64,000 bases of DNA, taken from Isochrysis galbana (taxonomy: Eukaryota > Haptophyta > Isochrysidales > Isochrysidaceae). The position numbers and the translations under genes were made by a program. Positions within the stretch are counted from its first letter, which is position 1; the number at the start of each line of letters is the position of its first letter. Below, in pieces: positions 43,247 through 52,735 of this stretch. Under the pieces are notes generated by a model. That model did no database searches. It was not told the DNA's origin and worked only from the letters and a program-made list of their open reading frames with translations. Where the stretch lies: contig CM030938.1 in the NCBI GenBank assembly GCA_018136815.1, positions 5,356,749-5,420,748 of the forward strand, read 5' to 3'.

Positions 43247-44199
43247 CGTTGATTGCCGTTACGACGCGTGTCGTCTGCGGTTGCACCCACCGCAACACCC
43301 GAGCAAAACTCCTGTAAAAGGGAGAAATGGGTGGGACGATGCGTACAAATAGGTCGCCGCGTCAAGCTTCCGAATTTGTGCTCAAAGGGCCCACGGGTGC
43401 TCTCATCTTCTATTTTTAGCGTCGCCTTCAACGATTGGTCTCTCGCTTATCTTTGGTTTCTCTCGCCTTGTTGTTCTAATTCTGAGTTTCTTCTATTTCG
43501 GTTACTCTGTTCTCCTTCCATGCCGCTCGTCGAGACGACTCGAATTTAGTCGGGGAGTGTCGTATTCCATACGAGGACAGACTTTTACTTCTAGTCTGTG
43601 AGTTATTTTAAGTCTCAAGGTCTCGTTGATGGGTATATCGCCTCTTCTCCTACTTTCTCTTGATGTCATCAAACATCAAACGTTCCACGATTGTCGTCTG
43701 TCTTCTGTTATACCTCGGTCGCATGCTCCCCCAGCGAGATCTGCCCTCGTGGTGCCGACCCCTCTGTCGCATGTCTGCGCGTTGCTGAATTGCCTTGGTG
43801 CCGACGCTTGGCCGTCCGTCCAAGTACGGTTAGTTTTCGCCCCGTTTGGGTTTTAGTTTGTGTGTCTCTGTGGGTCGGTAGCTTTTTGAGTCCACGCGTT
43901 GTAGTCCCTCGTGTCTACCTTGGACCTAAGAAGCTCTCATTCTCATTCTCTCTCTCTCACTAGCTCGCTAGCTAGTCTCGTCTCTACTCTCCGACGCCAC
44001 GCGTTGCAATCCTCCGACTTGCCGTCCACCTCTTCGCTCGTAGCGTTCGATGGCAGACACTGTCAGACCCGACTCTTACTATGACCTTTCAGACATCTTC
44101 CCGCAAACTGCAATCAACGAACCCTCTACGGCCGCGTCAGCTGCCGGCTCGGTCGAACGGCCCTCTGCCTACGAGCCAGTAGTCATCGCGTGTTCGACA
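43247..44199 (+). mobile_element. 960-bp LTR-like repeat, copy 2
   Basis: It starts about 135 bp after the Copia RNase H end, the place expected for a 3' LTR, and aligns with 22872-23835 throughout. It carries ATG 44050 opening a 53-codon frame (MADTVRPDSYYDLSDIFPQT). Both copies end GCGTGTTCGACA and differ in the next bases (GAGTG here, CACAC at copy 1), which marks the repeat end. A 30-bp phrase, GTGTGGTCTT.TTTGCCTTGC, occurs twice just before it (43132 and 43217). Confidence 0.6.
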
Positions 44200-44689
44200 G
44201 AGTGCGTGTGAGGGCCCCAATCCACCGGGCCCGGCGTCTCAGCTGCCCTGCGAGTCTGTCTGTGTGAATCTGCCCGCGAGTCGTTCAACGTCAATTTCTG
44301 TAGTCTTCAATATTTGTATACAAAAGAAATCGAATTTCGCGTTCGAATTCTAAATATTTATGCTAGGGGCCTATTAGATAGTGACCATATTAGCTGCCTG
44401 GGCGCAAAAAATACAGATCAAGGTGCTAATTTGACCTAGTTATGACAAGGTGAAGTCGTTGTCTTTAAGACTACCGGTAGTCTTCGTTGCGCCCGTTCAA
44501 CCGCTGAACGCACAGGGCACACTAACAGTATCGCTCACAATATCAAACGCACACACGGGGGGATTGCGTGGGAGACTCACACAAGCGAACAAGGAGTGAA
44601 GGGGAGAGATCACGGCTCGACTCATGCAGCCCTCTCCACCTCCTCATCCCAATATAAGTTCTAGGGTGCAAACCGCGCAAAACCATCCG

Positions 44690-44789
44690 NNNNNNNNNNN
44701 NNNNNNNNNNNNNNNNNNNNNNNNNNNNNNNNNNNNNNNNNNNNNNNNNNNNNNNNNNNNNNNNNNNNNNNNNNNNNNNNNNNNNNNNN
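44690..44789. other. Assembly gap of 100 N in alpha-tubulin copy 1
   Basis: Exactly 100 N. It replaces the start codon, first intron and first 23 or so codons of the tubulin gene. Copy 2 needs nearly 300 nt for the same part, so the gap is not true to size. Confidence 0.99.
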
Positions 44790-46075
44790 TCTGCCTCGAG
44801 CACGGCATCCAGCCCGATGGCCAGATGCCGTCGGACAAGACGATTGGCGGTGGCGATGATGCATTCAACACCTTCTTCTCTGAGACTGGCTCGGGCAAGC
44901 ACGTGCCTCGCACCGTCTTCGTCGACCTGGAGCCGACTGTGATCGACGAGGTTCGCACTGGCACCTACCGCCAGCTCTACCACCCCGAGCAGCTCATCTC
45001 TGGCAAGGAGGATGCGGCCAACAACTACGCCCGCGGCCACTACACCGTTGGCAAGGAGATTGTTGACCTGGTGCTCGACCGCATCCGCAAGCTGGCGGAC
45101 AACTGCACTGGCCTGCAGGGCTTCTTCGCGTTCAACGCCATTGGCGGTGGCACTGGCTCCGGTCTCGGCGCACTCCTCCTCGAGCGCCTCTCGGTTGACT
45201 ACGGGCGTAAGTCGAAGGTGTCGTTCACCATTTACCCGGCTCCGCAGGTTTCGACCGCGGTTGTCGAGCCGTACAACTGCGTGCTTTCGACGCACACGCT
45301 TCTGGAGCACACGGACGTGACCTTCATGGTCGACAACGAGGCCCTCTACGACATCTGCCGTCGCAACCTCGACATCGAGCGGCCGACGTACACCAACCTG
45401 AACCGCCTGACTGCGCAGATCATCTCATCGCTGACCGCGTCGCTCCGCTTTGACGGCGCGCTCAACGTCGACCTGACGGAGTTCCAGACGAACCTGGTGC
45501 CGTACCCGCGCATCCACCTTGCGATCGCCTCGTTTGCTCCGATCATCTCGGCCGAGAAGGCGTACCACGAGCAGCTGTCGGTCGCGGAGATCACCAACGC
45601 CGTGTTTGAGCCAGCGTCTATGCTCGTGAAGGTCGACCCGCGCCACGGCAAGTACATGGCTTGCTGCCTGATGTACCGTGGCGACGTGGTGCCGAAGGAC
45701 GTGAACGCGGCCGTCGCGACCATCAAGACGAAGCGCACCATCCAGTTCGTTGACTGGTGCCCGACCGGCTTCAAGTGCGGCATCAACTACCAACCTCCGA
45801 CGGTTGTGCCGGGTGGCGACCTCGCCAAGGTGATGCGTGCCGTCACCATGATGTCGAACTCAACCTGCATTGCCGAGCTCTACTCGCGCATCGACCACAA
45901 GTTCGATCTCATGTACGCCAAGCGCGCCTTCGTGCACTGGTATGTCGGCGAGGGCATGGAGGAAGGCGAGTTTTCTGAGGCCCGTGAGGACATGGCCGCT
46001 CTTGAGAAGGACTACGAGGAGGTCGGCGCTGAGTCGGCCGAGGGCGAGGGCGAGGAGGAGGGCGAGGAGTATTAG
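44790..46075 (+). CDS. TUBA: Alpha-tubulin, copy 1 (start lost in gap)
   Basis: An intron-free frame of 427 codons after the gap ends at TAG 46073; with the missing N-terminus the protein would be about 451 aa, the family length. It has [12 protein letters not shown] with the acetylatable Lys40, the GTP-binding GGGTGSG loop, [32 protein letters not shown], the catalytic [20 protein letters not shown] segment and a C-terminal EEEGEEY ending in tyrosine. It pairs with beta-tubulin in microtubules. It is nearly identical to the gene at 63199. Unlike most alpha-tubulins it reads HLAIASFAP where HFMLSSYAP is usual. Confidence 0.95.
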
Positions 46076-47314
46076 GCATCTGCCTGAGCTCGTCCTCTGT
46101 CGGCCCAAAGCACACGTCGTTGTGCCAGTTTATGTTAGAAGTGTTGCTCGTGGGGCTGCCAACGTGCGCCAACACTTGACAATTGCTAACATCAAACAGC
46201 CTAAGGAGCTATGACTATTAAGTAAACTTCATAATGTTCTTACCGCACTCGCGGCGCATGGAACGACTACTTAGAAAAAAATCTTCTTAAAAATTCCCGC
46301 TACGTATGCGGCGTGAGGCAGCTTGCTAGTGTACCTCCCTACTACCCAACCTTAACCCCTAACAACCCCCTTCCCCTTCCCCAGTTCCCTCTTTAGCGGA
46401 AAAGCTGGATCCAGGGAGGCCGCGCGCTCTGCTTCGGCCGGGAGTTGGAGCGAAGGGGGTGGGAGATTGTGGCTCGTCTCTTGATCTAGTTACGACTCGA
46501 ATTTTCCTCATTTATATAACGTGAGATCTTTATTGGTTTCCGGTGCGGTTCGCCCTATTACTATTAAGAGATTTGGCTACCCTTAGGGCCAGGTCAATAC
46601 TTCTAGCAAAACTTGCCCAAACTTCTCGGCCAAACTTGCGGGAATCTTGTAACGGACTACCCAAACTTCTCGTGCAACTTCTCACAATTTGTCGTCCCGA
46701 AAGTAGCCGCAGGTGCATCCGCAACACGTTTCCCTTACTTGTGAGAGGGCATGGGCGTGTAGAAGACAAGAAGACAAGCTGATTGGGGGACGAGGGGGGG
46801 GGGGCGAAGGGCGGGGGCATGAATGAGGGATCGCGCAGCGCAGCTCGCCTGGCATGAGCGACGTGCGCCCCTCTTCTTCCGTCTTCCGTGCCTATAGTTA
46901 GTATGTAAAAACCCTCCCGTTATCCCTACGCCCAAATATCAAATATCAAATATGCCGTAATAAACGTAAATATGTGAAATATGCTACGAAAGTGTAACGA
47001 TATGTGATCCTGAAAAGTTGACCCAAATATTATGCATGTCACATATTTTATAGTTTTACCTAGCCCTATCGCCAGTGGGCCAGTGGGGGGGGGGGGGGAT
47101 CGGTGTGTTGTAGTTGTAAAAATCAAAAATGAAAAATGTGTCTCTTGTGTCTCTTGTCTCTTGTCTCTTGCTTGTGTTTGGCATGATAAAATGTCCTGTT
47201 TGCTGTTTATGCAATGTCGTAAAAGAAAATGAATGTAGCACCGTTTTGAGTTTTGATCCTTTTTTTGAGAAATTCGGCGACGGGAAACGGCCTATATACC
47301 GTAGAAAAGGGGAT
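46076..47314. repeat. Spacer downstream of tubulin 1 with repeats
   Basis: 46268-46355 is the inverted partner of 16915-16995. 46595-46690 contains six AACTT(G/C) words in degenerate units, a style also seen at 62105-62610. Runs of G at 46795-46804 and 47087-47098; TGTCTCTTGTCTCTTG repeats at 47140-47167. No gene is seen. Confidence 0.45.
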
Positions 47315-48319
47315 TATCTCTTAAGAGGCGGCTGGAAGCACCTGCAAAGGTGCTTCGAGACCCCTTTTTATTCCTAGCATATTGGCGGCCCCTTGGAGCC
47401 TAGAGGACACCAACATTGAGCTGGAGCCTTGCCATCAATATGGAGGACTAGTCTTATGCAAAAGATGGAGTCGAATCGCCCGAAATTTGCTCCCATGACC
47501 TGATCGGTAGCGATGCTGCCGACGAGCCGGCGTCGCACGTCGTTCACAACGTATGCTGCAGGAGATCGAGTCGCAGTTCACAACTCTCATCAAGATAATA
47601 CGTGTCGGGGGTATTTATTGATGCTGAGTAATCTAAGCCTTAGAAATCATATACAAGATGAACTGCTCACAAACCCTTTGGGCCAGAATATTTGATGGGC
47701 AAAGCGTTTCCCTTTGAGACAGACAACATACAAGCGAGCGGAGACGAGCACACAACACACGCAAGCATTCAGACTGCACGTGCGCGCATTGCAGTGGACT
47801 GCCTGCGCGTCGCCCTGGCCAGCGCGCAGGCAGTCCACATGTGTCTAGTCATAACCACTCCCAGATCGGGCGCGCAGACACAGACAGCCTGCCAAAATTG
47901 CTGGCTCGCGCTCGTGGCTGCGCCGTTGCCGCTGCAGCAGCTAGCCGCCAACACCAGCAGCCACTCGCCCGCCACTGTGGCGATCGGAACGTGCCGACCC
48001 ACAAACAAAGCAACCAGGCCTGTCAGTCCCCCTTCCCACCGCCGCTAGATGCTCGCCCATCTGCTCCTGAAAGGTGAAGCAGCTTTCGCGGCGCGCGCAT
48101 GCAGCGCCGCCCAGGTGACAAAAATTGTGACCTAGCTCGCGCTGCGCGTCGAGCTGGGGGCTAGGGCCAAGATATGATATATGATGGGTGAGGGGTATGG
48201 AGACGCCCTCCCATACCGCTACAGCCGCCAACGAGGTTGTCTGAGAGGCATGGGAGGGGACGGCGCGGCGCGGCGACGGCGTGCAGCACCTCCGAAGGTG
48301 CTTCGCCTCTTGAGAGATA
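47315..48319 (+). mobile_element. Hairpin-ended element, long (about 1 kb) form
   Basis: The left end TA-TCTCTTAAGAGGCGGCTGGA and hairpin GAAGCACCTGCAAAGGTGCTTC match the left ends at 10243 and 60748. The right end GCAGCACCTCCGAAGGTGCTTCGCC then CTCTTGAGAGA-TA matches their right ends. TA flanks both sides. The 1-kb interior differs from the short copies; its longest ATG frame (47513-47695, MLPTSRRRTSFTTYAAGDRV) is unrecognised. It could be a longer family member or two independent ends. Confidence 0.45.
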
Positions 48320-48589
48320 TAACGATTATACTGGTAGAATAGGAGATTATACTGCTAGAATAGGGGCTTTTACTCCTAGAGAGCGAGCGCCGCCCCCCAA
48401 ACTTGCAGCCCACTTCTCGAGAGGGCCCAAACTTGTGACGCGCTCGAGAAGCGGCGCCGCCTGCAAGAGGTCCTCTGATGCTCCTAAGTTGAAATCCTTG
48501 TCTATAGTGTACAGGGGGCTTATCATTTTCCGAATATGTTTGTTGCTCGGGGCGTGTAGCCCCATGTTCTCGCGTTGTTTTTTTAACCT

Positions 48590-49392
48590 TTGAAAGAACT
48601 GACGAATTGGGATGGCCCATAGATAGGGCCTGAGGGCAATGAGGAAGGGGCAAAGCCGGCGGCAGGCGCGGCGAGGGAGACGACTTCGGAGGTGCTGACG
48701 GGCTGAAGCCCGTCAGCAGAGGAAGGCGGGCAGGCGGGCTTGATTGAGCGAGGGCGAGGACGGCGGCGAGAGCGACATGGAACGAGTGGCGAGAGGCGAG
48801 GGCGAGGGTGAGTGAGAGGAGGGCTGTGATGGCAGGGGCTGGCGAGGCGAGGCGAGTTTGTTGGGTACGAGTGTTACGAGAGCGAGAGCGACGAGAGCGA
48901 GAGCGACGGCGAATGACGACTGACGACAGGACGACGGAAAACGACACCCAGGAAAACACTCCGACTCTCGCCCCACGACTTTCTCACATAACTCGACTGA
49001 AATCAAACCCAAACACTCCGGCCAGACGACGACGGACGACGATCAGAAGGCGATCTGTCGGCGATCCCGTCTGGAAGGGGAATCGCACCATAACGGAAAC
49101 GAGGGGCAATCCTGCCGCACAGGATTCCAAGAGACCTATCGAATAAGACGAAAGAAGTGCGGTGTGCCTAACTAAGGGGGAGATGCGAAGAGATTGCAAA
49201 TTAAACCTGATTGCAATCACTGAAGTAGATAGAGAAGCGCGGGGAAGATAGCGAATTAAACCTATTTGCGAGGCGCCTAGGAGGAAGAAAGGTGGGGAAA
49301 CTTCCCTTCTCTTCGAGAGAAAGAGAGAGAACGCTCCACAACCCAAGACCCTAGCTAGGCGTCCAACCAAGCGAAGCTTTTTGACCGAGACC
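48590..49392 (-). mobile_element. LTR-retrotransposon leader and gag head, minus copy 2
   Basis: It aligns with 17093-17880 over the whole leader (CACGACTTTCTCACATAACT, CGATCTGTCGGCGATC-like, TTCCCTTCTCTTCGAGAGAA) and gag start (ATG 48778, MSLSPPSSPSLNQARLPAFL). A small insertion in gag gives an early stop. Similarity ends near 49392 on one side and at GACGAATTGG on the other, the same break as copy 1. Confidence 0.6.
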
Positions 49393-49577
49393 TCAATGTG
49401 GATTTTGGCTTCTTCGTTTTCCTCATTGCGAGAAACGCTTTGGTTCAGCGCCTTGACGGTAACATCCTCTAGCCGCCCCGCCCCCCGCCCCCCCTCCTGC
49501 GCCCACCCTTACCAGCCCCCCCTCTCCCTTCACAGCCCTCCTCTCTCCTGTCTCCCTCCCCGCGTGTCAGAATCGCG

Positions 49578-49880
49578 ATGGCCTCCTCTTCTCTGAAGCG
49601 TCCTATGGAACCAGACGAAGAGCCCCGTCAAGTGTCACCTCACCTGTCTGCATGTCGCAACGGGAAGCTTCTATGGGAGTATTGCACTACGAATCAATTT
49701 CCACCTATAGAGGACTTGGGTCAGGACATCGACTTCATGTATGTGAAGACGGAGGAGGCGGAAAGGAGGGCGGCGGCGGAGACGGGGGAGTGGAAGGCGG
49801 TGGCGGAGAGGGCGGCTGTGTGGGTGGAGGTGGATACGGAGGGGGAGGAGACGGCGGCGCTCGGATTGTTGTCGGACTAG
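49578..49880 (+). CDS. Hypothetical 100-aa protein
   Basis: ATG 49578 opens an intact frame, MASSSLKRPMEPDEEPRQVS, with CRNGKLLWEYCTTNQFPPIE in the middle and a Glu/Ala-rich, probably helical C-terminus (KTEEAERRAAAETGEWKAVA). No domain is recognised. It lies between two LTR-element heads, so it may be an element protein; a host gene is possible. Confidence 0.35.
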   Translation: MASSSLKRPMEPDEEPRQVSPHLSACRNGKLLWEYCTTNQFPPIEDLGQDIDFMYVKTEEAERRAAAETGEWKAVAERAAVWVEVDTEGEETAALGLLSD

Positions 49881-50038
49881 TCAGATTGTGGTATCCTGTC
49901 GGCCTCTGTCGCCCTTGTTCCTCGCCCCAGTCGCTCCTCGCTCCCTCGTTCTCGCTCTCGCTCTCGCTCCGTCGCAACAAACAATCTTACAACACCAACC
50001 AAATCCACTCACTCACCCACTCACACACGCTATCCGCT

Positions 50039-50380
50039 ATGTCCGCTCCGTCCTCGCGCTCGCCCTCGCCACTGCCCGCCATCCATCCTCCAGCCATTGG
50101 AGATGATCAGCCCGTCCAGCCCGCCAATTACCAAAATACCGTGCCTTCCGCCGCCTACCTTCCGTCCCATCCGGTTCCTTCTGTCCCATTCGTAACCTCC
50201 ACTCCGTCAACTCCGCGGCACAGGAGGCGGAAGGAGGGAACCGCACCGCCAGGGGCTGGTGCATCCCGCTCGACCCCGTCACCCCCACAGCCTGGGCCCT
50301 TAAGTAGAGCACAAGTGGATATGGCCCGCGAGGCGCGTGGCGGGTTGGGGAGGGCAAATAGAAGTGGGATAAGGGCGTAG
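50039..50380 (+). mobile_element. Gag head of LTR retrotransposon, plus copy 2
   Basis: A C/T leader (TCGCTCTCGCTCTCGCTCCG, about 49952-49973) precedes ATG 50039. The 113-aa frame begins MSAPSSRSPSPLPAIHPPA, matching the head at 22504. It becomes Pro/Arg-rich (RHRRRKEGTAPPGAG) and stops at 50378; no capsid domain is recognised. Confidence 0.5.
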
Positions 50381-50846
50381 CCATAGCAGCTATAAGTGAG
50401 GATCGAGGAGCTCCAAGATCCAAGGCCGTGTGCGCGCGGCAGGATTTATAAAAGGTTTTTTTGCAGATATCAGAGGACGAGAGAACATTGCGAAAAAGCA
50501 GAGTTGAAAAGTCACTGATTGAGATGCTGCACCCACCATTTTCTTTTTGTTGACTTCATCGTATCTATAGTTGCACCCAGCTACTTTACGAAAGTACGAA
50601 ATGCGGACGCCGCCTTTACGAAATGCTGCGATTCGGGTGAGGACAGGCGTCATGAAAAGAGGCCCTTCGCTGTTTTCGAGTGAGCATATCCATTCTTGAA
50701 GGCGGGGGTTCAAAAAGTATAGACTGCAATGATGCCATTTTGATGATTGGATGGATCAAGTCCCTATTGTATTGTGGACTGCGGCGCGCCGAATGCTGGC
50801 ATATGCGCGACCATCCCGGCTCCAATTGTCGCGTCTCTGCACGATC
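50381..50846. other. Spacer, no gene seen
   Basis: Between the gag head and the 3' end of RidA. No coding or repeat structure is recognised. Confidence 0.35.
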
Positions 50847-52280
50847 TTACTTCGGTTTGACCTTGATGATGGCCTCCACCTCAACCGGGCTTCCCAACGG
50901 AAGAGCATTTGTACCAATTGCCGAGCGAGCATGGTATCCGCGGTCGCCCAAAATCTGAAATAGAGTTTGGCACCGAGAGCAGGGAGGGTAATGGTGCAAG
51001 ATTCCAAAACAAGGAAAAAAATATCATGCGGATCCGCCAACCCAGCGCATCTTCTGTGAGACGTATCATTTGCGGCAGTAGCGATTATCGTGCGCAGCTA
51101 TGAAGCACCGCACCAACTAGCTAGCTGCTTCTTGTGTCACACATCTCCGTTGCCATGCCCGTTGCTTGGAGCCCTCTGCCAAATCTGCAATGTGGTTTCA
51201 TTCTCACCTGCATCACGACATCAGAGCAACCATTCATCACGAGATGTTGCTCTTTGAAATCCGGCGTGGAGGCGACGATGCCGAACAGCTTAACCACCTG
51301 AAATTTGGCGGGGCACACAACGAAAAATGAGCCTCAGATGCGAACGCCATGGTCACATCTCTTTCATGCCAATTCTTGACGGAAGAGCACCTTGGGCTAT
51401 CGCAAAGTAGCACATTTGAGCGATGTCATTCGGACAGGTGCCGCGTGACATGCGATCAGGAGACGTTGACCTAGCCTTAGCGTGCGGCAGTGAGGTATCC
51501 ACCTCAACGGGTGGCGTGAAGGTGAAGAGAAGAGTCGTGTAGAAATTTGTGTCCAAACAACATGGCTCACCTTTTCGACTCTGTCTAGATCCCCACCGAG
51601 CTGGTCCTGCATTGTCGCGATAAGACCAAGACCACACCATTTGGCTGCATCCTGAGCATCGCTGAGACTCATGGCGCCTGGGCCGACTGTACCCGTCGCC
51701 ATGGAACCATCTGGCCTGCAAGGTGAGAAGCCAAGAGTCAGCTTAACACCCAGAGCTTGCGTAGGTCGTCCGAAGCAGCATACACTGGAAACCTAGGGTA
51801 CACGTGCACTTTAGCCTCTCGCAAAGACGATGCTATCCGCTCACTTAATCGGCAGATGGCCGGAGAGGTAGAGCGTGGTAGGACTTTCCCAGCACGCAAT
51901 TGTGTAGTTTGCCTTTGGAGTGCCGGGTGCCGGAAGTGTGATGCCAAGCTCCCTACGCGACGCCAAGGGGGGCACAGATGCGTAAGCCGAAAAAAAGGCA
52001 GCTAAGTTGTCGCTGCCCTCTCCATAGCACGCGGCGAGGGAGAGGAAGCATGTGAGGACTGTGTGGTAAAGGAGCGGTGGGTCGATGTGGGTTGATGGAG
52101 GGTGGGGTGAGTGGAGGGGGAGGGGTTGGCGGCTTGGACTGCAGGTGCGGGGGATGGTCGGACGCACTTGATCCGCGCTTCAGTGTGCACCGAGGCGAGC
52201 CCGAGCAGTGCGCGCTGCACCACGCCCACCGAGCGCGCCGAGCGGAGGCCGGCGGGACGGAGTAGCGCCGAGGAGACCAT
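50847..52280 (-). CDS. RidA (YjgF/UK114) family protein with N-terminal targeting peptide
   Basis: Five exons on the minus strand: 52280-52168, 51952-51845, 51715-51571, 51297-51208 and 50954-50847, total 187 aa, with all splice phases consistent. Start is ATG 52280. The first about 33 residues (MVSSALLRPAGLRSARSVGV) are Arg/Ser/Ala-rich without acids, like a mitochondrial presequence. The RidA domain follows: ELGITLPAPGTPKANYT, TTLYLSGHLPIKPDGS, LSDAQDAAKWCGLGLIATM, LDRVEKVVKLFGIVAS, MNGCSDVVMQ, RGYHARSAIGTNALPLGSPV and EVEAIIKVKPK. The conserved Arg (HARSAIG) is present. RidA deaminates reactive enamine/imine intermediates; this eukaryotic subgroup is less studied. It is divergently paired with the DEAD-box gene. 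Confidence 0.9.
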
Positions 52281-52735
52281 CTCGCCGAACCCTCCTGTTA
52301 TCTCCGCATATAAAAGCTAAGTCCCTCCTCGAGAGAGTGGACTAGAGAGTAGAGAGTACTACTACGTAAAGTCATACATTAGAGCTCTATCTACTCTGTG
52401 GTAGAGAGTCTACTAGTACACGAGTACTCTATTCTACTCTACTCTAGACTCTAGCTCTAGTCTCCTAGAGTGCTACTGTTTAGTGTGAAGCGTTTTACCG
52501 CAGTTGTTTTGTAGCATGGAGTTCCTAGTCCGCGGGGTGACGTCATCGGTAGCGAACCTACGTCATTGGCTTGCCGCGCGAGCTAGCCCTCAATGGTACA
52601 TAACTCTGATCTTTGTTGCTCTTCTCACAGTCACTGGGCCCCATATAGGTTGGGCCAAACAGCTATTCTAGAGTAGGAGGAGAGCATTTCTCTAGAGCTA
52701 TAAATGTGTGTGTGGGTCGGTCGTCGGCTCGCCGC
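52281..52735. promoter_or_regulatory. Shared divergent promoter region of RidA and DEAD-box genes
   Basis: This 455-bp spacer separates two opposite start codons. 52330-52475 is a CTCTA/TAGAG-rich low-complexity stretch (GTACTCTATTCTACTCTACT, AGAGAGTAGAGAGTACTACT) that could form stems. CTATAAATG at 52699-52706 is a TATA box about 35 bp before ATG 52736, implying a very short leader. Confidence 0.55.
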
